Below, piece after piece: positions 1 through 8,894 of a stretch of 17,203 bases of DNA (the first letter of the stretch is position 1; each line of letters starts with the position of its first letter). Under the pieces are notes generated by a model. That model searched no databases, was not told where the DNA came from, and worked only from the letters and a program-made list of their open reading frames with translations. Origin of the DNA: Firmicutes bacterium CAG:341 (lineage in GTDB: Bacteria > Bacillota > Clostridia > Oscillospirales > Acutalibacteraceae); contig FR895323.1 of assembly GCA_000434995.1 (NCBI GenBank), positions 15,821 to 33,023 of the forward strand. The letters run 5' to 3'. The position numbers were made by a program, and so were the translations under genes.

Positions 1-110
1 GTGCGACAAAAAAGATGATTTTAGTTTAATTGTGAACAGTTTGTTAAATATTACCAAACAATATCTATAATTTTTGTAGATTATAACGGAAGAAAATTTG
101 ATTGTATTTA

Positions 111-139
111 TTGAAATAAAATTAAAATAATATTATAAT
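111..139 (+). promoter_or_regulatory. Sigma-A promoter for the exported-protein operon
   Basis: TTGAAA at 111-116 and a perfect TATAAT at 134-139 are separated by 17 bp. Predicted transcription start is near 146, giving a leader of about 75 nt before the ATG at 222. This is one reason the longer reading frame opening at 144 is not taken as the start. A second TATAAT at 66-71 has no good -35. Confidence 0.7.
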
Positions 140-221
140 TAAGGTGTGTATTACTTTGAGAATAATAGAATATTACTCTCGGGAATTTTGGGCGAAACAA
201 ATTATAAAAGGAGATTTGCGT

Positions 222-3200
222 ATGAAAAGAAAAAGCAAAAAGATAATCAGTGTTTTTCTTGCTATCCTTATGGCAGTAACTAGCGTAATGCCTGCTGTAA
301 CCGCCTTTGCCGGTGACGGTGTTGAAAACCTTTGGGATATTCAAATGTTCTATAAGGATACCGATACCATTGTACCTAAATATGTGGATGAAACGGCAGC
401 GGAAAAGCAGGAATATGTTGAAACTATGAAGGAGGGCCAAAAGCTCAACCTTACATATAAGTTGCTTAATGCAGAAATGCCGGATAACTGCTATGTTAAA
501 TGGTACAGCGATATGCCGACTTTGGTTGATGTTGACCAAAACGGTGTGGTTAAAGCTTTTGACTCATCAAAGGGTGCGGTAATCCAAAGCTGGATTGATA
601 ATGAAGTTAAGCCTATTCCTCTTGTTGGTAAACTTATGGCAACTGTTCTTGAAAAAGCACTTTTCAATGATAAGGTTGATATTGACTCAATGGATACCGA
701 AGCCATTATTGATATTGTTGAAGCGGCTTTCGGCTCCGATTCGCCAATAGCAGGTTGGATTGATTCATATAAGGGCCAACTTGTTGATTCACTTCGTAAG
801 TATCTTAATAATATTAACTCGGTTATTCATGTGGCTCTTTATAATAAAGACGGTGAAGAAATCGGTAATGATAAGCTTCGTATCAATGTTGTTAAAAGCG
901 ATGAATGGTATGCGGCTTTCCTTCCAAACGGAACTCATATTACCAATAAATCTACCGTTCCTACTACCGTAGCGGTAGGTTCTACTGTTCAACTTTACGC
1001 TATCACAACTCCGCTTCGCCTTCACTATAAAACGATGTATTCTGTTAAGAGTTCATCAGTCTTCACACAGGGTAAAGTTGTTGCCACTGTTAATGACAGC
1101 GGCCTTGTAACCTTTAAAAACAAGGGCAAGGTTACAATTATGGCTTCGCCTGATACAGAAGATATTATCAACGGTATTTTGAAATTGGTAAATAAATTTT
1201 ATGAAGTTAACGGTACTATTGATTCTGATAAACTTGCGGGTATTCTTATTGATTATATCGGCATTGATATAAACAGAGCGGTGCTTGCAGCTATACTTGA
1301 TGTTTGCTTTGCAATTAAGGATATTGTCGGTGATACAGCTAACCCTGTTCAGCTTACTGCAACAGCTATTAAACTTATCAGTAACCTCGTTCTTCAATTT
1401 GTATATAACGATTCAATCACATTTGAAGTTGTTGATTCACAGCCTCTTGAAAGTTTTGAAATTTCAGGTGCAAACACAGTTCAGGAAGGCTCACAAATTC
1501 AGCTTTCAATTACAGATATTAAGCCTTCAACGGGCAATACATCTGATATTGTATGGTCATCATCAGACCCAAGTGTTGCTTATGTTGACCCTGTAACAGG
1601 TACAATCACTGGTAGGGATGCCGGCGGTTCGTTCGGTAATATTTCAACAAAGAAATGTACTATCACAGCCACATCAAAAGCAAATAATGTTTCAAGGGAA
1701 CTTCAGCTTACCGTAACGGGTAAAACGGGTAAGTACCTATCCGATGTAGAAATAACCGGTGAAAATTACCTCGAAATAGGGCAGGAAACAGATCTTGCCT
1801 ACGCAGTATATCCAAAGCGTGTTGCTGAAAGCAGTAACCTTTATATAACTTGGGGTATGGTGACCGGTGAGGATAAAGACGGTAACACAACTTATTCCTG
1901 GGCAACTGCCGATACTCCTGCTACCGACGGCAGAGGTCAGATTGACAGCGCAGGTCACTACTCGGTAGTATCCGGCGGGCAATCGGTTGTTGTGTTAAAG
2001 GCGCAAACGGGCTACTACCTTTCAAACAATAATTTCTATGAAATTTCTTCCAAAACTGCAACATTTGATATGTCAAACGGTATTCCGGTTGAAAACATCA
2101 CAATAAATGTTGACAGCGCACTTGGTATTGCAGGCAAAATAAATAAAACAACAGATGTAACCGTAGGTGACAGAACATATAAATATGTATCTATCAACGC
2201 AGGTACACAGTATGCAGGCTTGGGTGCTAAGCTTACAGCAACGGTTGAGCCTGAAACTGCTTCAAACAAAAATCTTACTTGGGTAGTTGATAACGGATAT
2301 TATTCGCAAAAGCTTTCCGATGATACCCACACTGCCGAGATTACTCAAAAAGCCGGCCACGAAAATGCTGATACATTTAATGTATATGCCGTTTCGGCAG
2401 ACGGACGCATAAAATCAAATGAAATTACGGTTACGGTAGCTAAAAATACTGCCGATTCCAATACAATTGATGAAGATTCATACAGTGTGGTTAGGGGAAA
2501 GACTGCCGACGCTACACATACTATCAAATTCAGCGGTTCAGACGGTACATATTCAGCTTGCTACAAATGTAACTGGTATTCAAGTGATGAAAGCGTATTT
2601 ACAGTTGAAACAAAGAATAATGATAACAGGGATGCTGTTATTACCGGTGTTGATGTAGGTACTGCCACACTTTACTGCGTATCTGCCGACGGTGGTATTG
2701 TTGATACAGCCGAAGTTACGGTTTATCCTGATAAGGAATATCTCCAAAATATTGTTAACCTGTGTGATTCAACAGTAGTTAAAAAAACAAGTGAAAATAA
2801 AGCACTTTATAAGCAATATTGCGGTAAGCTTGACCTTGCGTATTATGTTCTTTACGATTCACCGCTGGCAAGCCAGGATACTTGCGATACATACGCTTCA
2901 GAACTTCTGTATGCATTTTATAAAATAGGCGGATTTATCGGAATTTTGGGTGTTGATATTTTAGGAACAAACAAAACCCCGCTTGAAAGTAATCATGTAA
3001 CCGTTAAAGTTGCGACAGCAGGTATATATACTAATTATAAATATGACTTCGATGTGCAGTTGAAACCTGCAAATGCAATGTATAATAACATTGAATGGGA
3101 GTCATCAAATCCAAATATTGAAATTGATAAAAACGGTGTTGCCAAGCCGAAAAAGAATGAGGCTTGCTCGGCAATGATTACCTGCACGGTAACCGACTAT

Positions 3201-6200
3201 ATGGGTACAAAGTCAAGCAATTTTGCATTCCTCACTTTTGCTAAAATCCCTGTAACAGGTGTTTCGCTTGATACAGATACTATCACAGGCGGAAAGATAG
3301 GCGAAACTCAAACCCTTAAAGCAACTGTTACACCAACCGGTACACCGGGTATCGGCGCAAGCTGTACTGATGTATATTGGTATTCAAGTGATGAAAATAT
3401 TGCAACTGTTGACCAAAGCGGTGTAGTAAGCTTTAAAGAGGGCGGCGATTGTGTAATCACCTGCCAAACTTTTGACGGCGGATATGAAGCAAAATGTAAT
3501 GTTAATGTTGTTACAAACTATACAGCACTTGAAAATCTTGTTAAATCATATAATGACCAGCAGCTTAACAGTATAAACTATTATCCTGAAAGCTGGGAAA
3601 ATTTCACAAATACTATGAATAAGGCTCAAGCTATGATTAACGAAAACAATAGCTCACAGGCTAAAGTTGACGCAATGGTTATTGAGCTTGAAAAAGCATA
3701 TAACAGTCTTGAAAAATATAATTATATTCAAAAGGTTGAACTTTACCTTGATGGTGAACCTACAAAGGAATTTTATCAGTACGATTTAAAAGTTCTTAAA
3801 GACGGTTTCAGCTATAAAAACGCTGTGCTTGACCTTAATGTAAGGCTTTATCCTAACAACGGTTCATACAAATCTGTTACTTGGGAATCATCAAACGAAC
3901 TTATCAGTGTAACTGAAGACGGTAAATGCACCCCAACCAAGAATGAATCTTGCTACGGTTTAATTACCTGCACGGTTGAAGACCATTTCGGTAATAAATA
4001 TCAAGATACTGTTTGGGTATCGTATGCATTTAATCCGGTAACGGAAGTTGTTGTTTCACCGGCAACTATTTCAGGCGCAATCGGTTCAACTTATCAGCTT
4101 TCCAAAACCATAAAGCCTGAAGGCACAGGCCTTGCACATATTGGTGCGGCAAGTATTAAAAATGTTTACTGGGAATCTGATGACGAAAATATTGCAACGG
4201 TTGATGAAAACGGACTTGTAACATTCGTTTCTGCCGGTGCTACAACTGTTCGCTGTGTATCATATGACGGCGGTATATACGGTGAATGCCATGTATCATC
4301 AGCCGGTGACCGTACCGTACTTAAAGGAAGAGTTGATGAATACAAAGATATTGATTATAAAGACTATGCATATGATTACGGGCAAACATTTAAAACTGCA
4401 TATGAAACTGCGGTTAATGCCCTTACGGATGATACTTTAAGCCAAAATGAAATCGATGAAATTGCTGCAAATCTTTTAAATGCTTATAATGAAATGATAC
4501 AGCATCCTTATATTCATGTAACAGATGCAACTATCACATATAAAACATATTCACAAAAAACAAAGGTGAGCAAATATGAAGAAAAGGAAAGCGGAACAGT
4601 TGGTGATAATAACAGCGTATCCGTTAACCTTGGTAACGGTGAGTATGCAAATTATAATGATTATAATAAGATTGAGCTTACATCATCAGTTGCACCTAAA
4701 GGCGCAATGTATAAAACATTCAGCTGGAATGTGCTTGATTCATATCAAATGACTTCATCAATAAGTGACCAAACAATTACTCTTACACCTAAAAAAGCAA
4801 AAGAGGGTGCTTGGGCAAAAGTTAAAATTACTTATACAGATGAATATGACAGAACATTTGAAAAAACAGTTAATGTAACAATGAGTGACAAAGTTGCAAC
4901 CGGCTTTGATATTACCGAAAGTGCACTTACATTTAATGCAACATCACCTGAAACCCAGCTTGCTTACACACTTTCAGGTTCACCTGAATTTTCAACAGTC
5001 ATTTGGCAGTCAAGTGATGAAAATGTTGTTAAAGTATCAAGCGAGGGCAAACTGACCTTTGTTGAAAAGGGCGAAGCTGTAATTACGGGTACTGCATTTG
5101 ACGGTGGGTTTACAGATAAAGTTAAAATAACTGTAATAACCGATTTCAGCGCTCTTGCTTCAAAGCAAAATACATATAACAATATTATTGAAAGTGTAAA
5201 AGATACTTACACTTATACTAGGGCAAGCTTGGATGTACTCAGTGCGGCAGTAGCAGACGCCAAAACTATGATTGATGAGGGCAAAGCTACTCAAGCCGAG
5301 GCAAACGCAATGCTTAAAAGGCTTAATGATGCGTATGATGCGCTTGTTCCTTATGTTGCAACAACCGGTGTTGAAATCGGATATGAAGAAGCAACAGGGG
5401 TTACAAGTGAAAATGCGGGCTTCATTAGATTTACAGGTGCATTATTAAACGGTAAATGCATAAATCTTGTTGCTAATGAACTTCCTAAAGGTTCGGTTTA
5501 TAAATCAGTAGAATGGACTTCATCTAACAGCAATGTTTCTGTTAACGAAGAGGGCGTTGTTACTAATAAAACAGGCTCGGCAAATGCTTCGCAAATCACT
5601 TGCACAGTTACAAACGAAAAGGGCGAAACCTGTTCGTCAAGTGTTTGGGTAACATTTGTAAGATACGGTGTTAAAGCTATAAGCTTTGCTGATGAAAAGG
5701 TATTCGGCGCTCCTGCTCAAACAGTTACCCTTTCACCTGAATTTGATATTGATGGTTCGATTTCCGTAATTAAAGATTGCTTTTATTCATCTGATAACGA
5801 AGCTGTTGCCACAGTTGACCAAAACGGTGTTGTAACATTCGTAACACAGGGTGAAGCAGTGATTACAGTTATATCAAAAGACGGTGGTTATAAAGCTACA
5901 ATTAAAGCATATACCACTTGGGACACAACAGCACTTAAAGCTGCAATTGATGAAGCTGAAAAAATCACGCCGACAGATTATGAAGTGTCATATGCAAATA
6001 CATTTACATCTGCACTTAATAAGGCAAATGAAGTGTATGCAAATATGTATGCAACACAGCAGGAAATAAACGATGCCTGCACAGCCCTTACAGAAGCTAT
6101 GACTGTGCTTGGTGAGCATAAGTTTATTGTACCTGAAATCAATATTAAAAATGGTGATACCGTGCTTGAAGAAACTGCACTTATTCAAGTTCCTGAAGAT

Positions 6201-6755
6201 ACGCAAACAGCAAATCTTTCACTTGCACTTAATGACGGTGCAATGGTAAAATCATTTGAAATCACTGCAAGTGATGAAAACGGAGCCTCGGCTCAAATTA
6301 ACGGCGGCAATGTTGTTATTACCAAAACAGCAGATGCCGGCTCACTTAAACTTAATGTTAAAGTGATTGATGAGTGGGATAGGGAATATACAAAAACTTA
6401 TACACTTAATGTAATCAATACTGTTATTCCGGTAACTTCACTTGAACTCACGGTTGACGGCCAGGCAGTATCCGGTAATTATACAGCAAGTGCCGGCGGC
6501 AGGTATTCAAACTTTAAAGGTGTTGCAATCGGATATAATCCTACTCCGGCTGATGCCAATGCAATTATTTCGGTTGAATATAAAGTGTCAAATGCTTTGC
6601 AGTTTGAAATTGATTCAAACGGTAATCTCAAACTTACAAATACAGGTGCGGCGTCATTAAGAAAATCAGTAGCAACTACTGTAACGGTTACTGTTACCAA
6701 TGCTGACGGTTCAAGCGCAACTGCATCATTTGATTTCACACTCACAAGGGCTTAA
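222..6755 (+). CDS. Giant exported BIG2/FIVAR-like repeat protein (2177 aa)
   Basis: The ATG at 222 is chosen because AAAGGAG at 207-213 precedes it by 8 nt and it opens a textbook signal peptide: basic MKRKSKK, a hydrophobic core, and cleavage near AFA-G at about residue 31. The rest is extracellular beta-sandwich sequence. Residues ~409-835 hold four BIG2-like domains (WSSSDPSVA, WYSSDESVF). Residues ~840-1967 repeat a unit of about 260-278 aa made of two beta domains (for example WESSN..ITCTV, then SSDENIATVD..DGG) and one FIVAR-like helical module. Two more beta domains finish the chain. The N-terminal ~400 residues also look BIG2-like but carry two long helical insertions. No LPXTG signal, C-terminal membrane helix, SLH or choline-binding repeat is visible, so the mode of attachment is unknown. 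It shares an operon with the next gene. Known BIG2/FIVAR proteins are usually adhesins or carry glycan-active domains; no catalytic domain is recognised here, so a structural or adhesive role is inferred only. Confidence 0.9.
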   Translation: MKRKSKKIISVFLAILMAVTSVMPAVTAFAGDGVENLWDIQMFYKDTDTIVPKYVDETAAEKQEYVETMKEGQKLNLTYKLLNAEMPDNCYVKWYSDMPTLVDVDQNGVVKAFDSSKGAVIQSWIDNEVKPIPLVGKLMATVLEKALFNDKVDIDSMDTEAIIDIVEAAFGSDSPIAGWIDSYKGQLVDSLRKYLNNINSVIHVALYNKDGEEIGNDKLRINVVKSDEWYAAFLPNGTHITNKSTVPTTVAVGSTVQLYAITTPLRLHYKTMYSVKSSSVFTQGKVVATVNDSGLVTFKNKGKVTIMASPDTEDIINGILKLVNKFYEVNGTIDSDKLAGILIDYIGIDINRAVLAAILDVCFAIKDIVGDTANPVQLTATAIKLISNLVLQFVYNDSITFEVVDSQPLESFEISGANTVQEGSQIQLSITDIKPSTGNTSDIVWSSSDPSVAYVDPVTGTITGRDAGGSFGNISTKKCTITATSKANNVSRELQLTVTGKTGKYLSDVEITGENYLEIGQETDLAYAVYPKRVAESSNLYITWGMVTGEDKDGNTTYSWATADTPATDGRGQIDSAGHYSVVSGGQSVVVLKAQTGYYLSNNNFYEISSKTATFDMSNGIPVENITINVDSALGIAGKINKTTDVTVGDRTYKYVSINAGTQYAGLGAKLTATVEPETASNKNLTWVVDNGYYSQKLSDDTHTAEITQKAGHENADTFNVYAVSADGRIKSNEITVTVAKNTADSNTIDEDSYSVVRGKTADATHTIKFSGSDGTYSACYKCNWYSSDESVFTVETKNNDNRDAVITGVDVGTATLYCVSADGGIVDTAEVTVYPDKEYLQNIVNLCDSTVVKKTSENKALYKQYCGKLDLAYYVLYDSPLASQDTCDTYASELLYAFYKIGGFIGILGVDILGTNKTPLESNHVTVKVATAGIYTNYKYDFDVQLKPANAMYNNIEWESSNPNIEIDKNGVAKPKKNEACSAMITCTVTDYMGTKSSNFAFLTFAKIPVTGVSLDTDTITGGKIGETQTLKATVTPTGTPGIGASCTDVYWYSSDENIATVDQSGVVSFKEGGDCVITCQTFDGGYEAKCNVNVVTNYTALENLVKSYNDQQLNSINYYPESWENFTNTMNKAQAMINENNSSQAKVDAMVIELEKAYNSLEKYNYIQKVELYLDGEPTKEFYQYDLKVLKDGFSYKNAVLDLNVRLYPNNGSYKSVTWESSNELISVTEDGKCTPTKNESCYGLITCTVEDHFGNKYQDTVWVSYAFNPVTEVVVSPATISGAIGSTYQLSKTIKPEGTGLAHIGAASIKNVYWESDDENIATVDENGLVTFVSAGATTVRCVSYDGGIYGECHVSSAGDRTVLKGRVDEYKDIDYKDYAYDYGQTFKTAYETAVNALTDDTLSQNEIDEIAANLLNAYNEMIQHPYIHVTDATITYKTYSQKTKVSKYEEKESGTVGDNNSVSVNLGNGEYANYNDYNKIELTSSVAPKGAMYKTFSWNVLDSYQMTSSISDQTITLTPKKAKEGAWAKVKITYTDEYDRTFEKTVNVTMSDKVATGFDITESALTFNATSPETQLAYTLSGSPEFSTVIWQSSDENVVKVSSEGKLTFVEKGEAVITGTAFDGGFTDKVKITVITDFSALASKQNTYNNIIESVKDTYTYTRASLDVLSAAVADAKTMIDEGKATQAEANAMLKRLNDAYDALVPYVATTGVEIGYEEATGVTSENAGFIRFTGALLNGKCINLVANELPKGSVYKSVEWTSSNSNVSVNEEGVVTNKTGSANASQITCTVTNEKGETCSSSVWVTFVRYGVKAISFADEKVFGAPAQTVTLSPEFDIDGSISVIKDCFYSSDNEAVATVDQNGVVTFVTQGEAVITVISKDGGYKATIKAYTTWDTTALKAAIDEAEKITPTDYEVSYANTFTSALNKANEVYANMYATQQEINDACTALTEAMTVLGEHKFIVPEINIKNGDTVLEETALIQVPEDTQTANLSLALNDGAMVKSFEITASDENGASAQINGGNVVITKTADAGSLKLNVKVIDEWDREYTKTYTLNVINTVIPVTSLELTVDGQAVSGNYTASAGGRYSNFKGVAIGYNPTPADANAIISVEYKVSNALQFEIDSNGNLKLTNTGAASLRKSVATTVTVTVTNADGSSATASFDFTLTRA
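2740..6126 (+). repeat. Coding supermodule repeats (beta-beta-helical)
   Basis: Helical FIVAR-like modules begin near 2739, 3519, 4310, 5145 and 5927, a period of roughly 780-835 nt. Between them lie two beta domains. The first typically contains WESSN or WTSSN and ITCTV. The second contains SDENIATVD-like text, a VTF strand and a closing DGG. The repeats are clear at protein level and diverged at DNA level, so this is old duplication rather than a fresh expansion. Boundaries are approximate. Confidence 0.75.
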
Positions 6756-6765
6756 GGAGGCAGAT

Positions 6766-8079
6766 ATGAATAAGATGTTTAAAAAATGGTTATCTGTACT
6801 TCTTGCGTTTATAATGGCAACGCTCTGCCTGTCGGCAGTCGTTGCCTTCGGCAGTGACAGTGTGGCTATAAATGAAACTAATTTTCCTGACGCAAATTTC
6901 AGAGAATTTGTTAAAGATTATGATTTGGATGGTAACGGATCTTTGAGTGCCGAGGAGAGAAATATTGTAACCATTATGACTGTATCTGATGATTACGAAA
7001 TCAAAACTCTTAAAGGTATTGAATATTTTTCAAATATCAAAATTCTTCGCTGCAGTAATATTAAACTTGAAGAACTTAATGTTTCAGCGCTTAAAGATTT
7101 AACAACATTGACCTGTATGGGTAATGAACTTAAAGAGCTTAACCTTGTTGAAAATAATAAGCTTAAAACATTAAATTGCACAGGTAATGAGCTTACTTCA
7201 ATTACCCTTTTGGCACCAACGTTAATTACGCTTGACTGCCGCGGTAACAGCCTTGCAAAATTGGATGTTACACACGAAACTGCGCTTGAAACACTTTATT
7301 GTGCAAATAATCAGCTTTCTTCGCTCGATTTATCACAAAATACAAATCTAACTAAGTTAAACTGCACAATAAATCATATTACTTCGCTTGATTTAAGCAA
7401 AAATACAAAGCTTACTAATGTTACAAACGCAATGATTGGTGACCAAACGGTTGACCTTAAGGCAACATTTGAAAATTCTTTAATTTATGTTCCTTTTAAA
7501 AACAGCGGGCTTGATTCAAGCAATTATGTTACAAGTTCACTTGAACAGTTCGGTGACGGTTCAGGCTTCAATTTTGAAAGTTTTTATGCTTTTGATGTAT
7601 CTGAAATCGATAACGGTATTACATATGAATGTAACACCAAGCTTGATTCAAGTGAAAATATGATAGTAAAAGTTAATGTTACAAGGGATTTCTATCAGGT
7701 AGGCTTTTATGCTGACAGTGATTATTCTTCCCTTATCGGCAGAACATTTGCGTACAGCGGTAACAAAGCGCCTAATCCGTCTGCTATCACTCCACCGCAA
7801 TGCAAGGCATTTGATACTTGGAATGAGTCGGTTGAAAATATTACAAGTGATAAAAAGGTTTATGCAAATTGGAAAGATGCGCACACATATGAACTTGCTT
7901 CATTTGCAAATGGCACAGCAACAGTTAAATGCTCCGTATGCGGCGATAGCTTTACTTTAAGCTTTATTGACGCAGTAAATTCAAAGAAGGGCGATTCAAA
8001 TTACAGCCCATATCTTGATGTTTGCAGCGACGGAGTAATAAATGCAAAAGATTACTCAATATTAAACAAAATGAAATAA
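6766..8079 (+). CDS. Exported leucine-rich-repeat protein with EF-hand, InlB-B-like domain and dockerin-like tail (437 aa)
   Basis: The start is set by AAGGAGG at 6754-6760, which overlaps the TAA of the upstream gene, leaving 10 nt between stop and ATG: tight translational coupling in one operon. Residues 1-29 are a signal peptide. D53-x-D55-x-N57-G58-x-L60-S61-x-x-E64 is an EF-hand calcium loop. Residues ~101-220 hold about six leucine-rich repeats of ~21 aa, most with Cys near the end (LTCMGN, LNCTGN, LDCRGN, LYCANN, LNCTIN). Residues ~311-369 (GFYADSDY ... KVYANWK) resemble the InlB B-repeat/Flg_new domain. A CSVCGD pair follows at 389-394. The last 20 residues (DVCSDGVINAKDYSILNKMK) look like one dockerin calcium repeat. 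No catalytic domain is seen. Such LRR proteins are common exported proteins of gut clostridia, and binding or surface assembly is the likely role. Partner and ligand are unknown. Confidence 0.88.
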   Translation: MNKMFKKWLSVLLAFIMATLCLSAVVAFGSDSVAINETNFPDANFREFVKDYDLDGNGSLSAEERNIVTIMTVSDDYEIKTLKGIEYFSNIKILRCSNIKLEELNVSALKDLTTLTCMGNELKELNLVENNKLKTLNCTGNELTSITLLAPTLITLDCRGNSLAKLDVTHETALETLYCANNQLSSLDLSQNTNLTKLNCTINHITSLDLSKNTKLTNVTNAMIGDQTVDLKATFENSLIYVPFKNSGLDSSNYVTSSLEQFGDGSGFNFESFYAFDVSEIDNGITYECNTKLDSSENMIVKVNVTRDFYQVGFYADSDYSSLIGRTFAYSGNKAPNPSAITPPQCKAFDTWNESVENITSDKKVYANWKDAHTYELASFANGTATVKCSVCGDSFTLSFIDAVNSKKGDSNYSPYLDVCSDGVINAKDYSILNKMK

Positions 8080-8092
8080 GATGCATTAAGAT

Positions 8093-8126
8093 AAAAAGCA
8101 CATCAATTGATTTGATGTGCTTTTTT
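8093..8126 (+). terminator. Rho-independent terminator of the exported-protein operon
   Basis: The perfect stem AGCACATCAA (8097-8106) with TTGATGTGCT (8112-8121) has a 5-nt loop, is extended by A:T pairs, and is followed by a run of six T. It lies 13 nt after the TAA at 8079. Confidence 0.9.
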
Positions 8127-8251
8127 GTTTACTAATTATTATGTTTGTGCTATTATAAAAATCAATAATCTATGGGTTATGAGAAAATAATCAAGTTATT
8201 GTCTTTTTGCACAAATAATTATCAACTAATTTGTATGAAATGTCGATTTTC

Positions 8252-8280
8252 CGTCAAAAAGTTGAAATTCATCCTATAAT
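8252..8280 (+). promoter_or_regulatory. Probable promoter of the TetR-type regulator gene
   Basis: There is a perfect TATAAT at 8275-8280. The best -35 at 17 bp is CGTCAA (8252-8257), which is poor. The start would be near 8287, giving a leader of about 47 nt. The 254-nt gap before the gene also holds the upstream terminator and a 6-bp-arm inverted repeat at 8211-8234; nothing else was recognised. Confidence 0.5.
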
Positions 8281-8333
8281 ATGTCAAAATAAAAGGTACA
8301 TTGCAATTTATAAATTTATAGGAGTAATTCCAA

Positions 8334-8870
8334 ATGGACAGAAGAATCAGAAGAACACGCACTGCTGTGTTCAATGCAGTTCTTGACCTTATGGTTGAAA
8401 AAGATACAAGCAAAATTACCGTTCTTGAACTTTGCAAGCGTGCAGATATTAACAAAAGTACATTTTATTTGCACTATAAAAGTATGGAAGACTGCCTGCA
8501 AAACTGTTTTCAGATTATAATGAACGGAATTATTGATATTTCCAAAAAAATAAAATATGATGAAATCAAGCATAATCCTCAAATTGCTGTTGATAAATTA
8601 CTTGATGAAGTTGAGCGAAATATTGATTATCTTTCAAAATTCAAATCAAGCAGTATTTGCGCACCTGCAATAAAAATGCTTAAAGAAAATCTTGTGTCCT
8701 CAATATCTCAAAGCAACGGTTTTAATATTGAAGATAATTATTTTGAAGTTTCAACTATTACTTTTGCCGTGGCTGGGTGTATTGATGCACTTATTGAGCC
8801 GCTTCCGGTGTTTAATAAAGAGGAACTCGGCAGGGCGATTGTATCAATGCTTAAGTCATCAAAAAATTAA
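8334..8870 (+). CDS. TetR/AcrR-family transcriptional regulator (178 aa)
   Basis: AGGAG at 8320-8324 lies 9 nt before the ATG. Residues ~8-55 form the typical TetR DNA-binding domain: an amphipathic first helix (RTRTAVFNAVLDLMVEKD), then a helix-turn-helix in ITVLELCKRADINKSTFYLHYKS. The STFYLHYKS recognition helix and tail are highly characteristic. The C-terminal half is helical and variable, as in this family, and resembles the short TetR proteins grouped with DhaS-like regulators; the ligand cannot be read. The protein is compact but within the family range. DUF134 follows 24 nt downstream in the same direction, so the two are probably co-transcribed. The regulator may control its own promoter. 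No efflux pump or enzyme gene that would betray its target is adjacent on this strand. Confidence 0.88.
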   Translation: MDRRIRRTRTAVFNAVLDLMVEKDTSKITVLELCKRADINKSTFYLHYKSMEDCLQNCFQIIMNGIIDISKKIKYDEIKHNPQIAVDKLLDEVERNIDYLSKFKSSSICAPAIKMLKENLVSSISQSNGFNIEDNYFEVSTITFAVAGCIDALIEPLPVFNKEELGRAIVSMLKSSKN

Positions 8871-8894
8871 GTTATAGTATTTTAAGGAGATATT

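Noticed and set aside
1..110. Tail of an upstream gene
   Set aside because: No reading frame with coding character; only AT-rich sequence and a TATAAT without a convincing -35.
144..221. Upstream extension of the giant protein by 26 residues
   Set aside because: It would start at the predicted transcription start, has no ribosome site, and would put a non-signal sequence before a perfect signal peptide preceded by AAAGGAG.
2740..6126. Recent DNA-level tandem duplication in the giant gene
   Set aside because: The modules are recognisable in protein but clearly diverged in nucleotide sequence; no long identical DNA blocks were seen.
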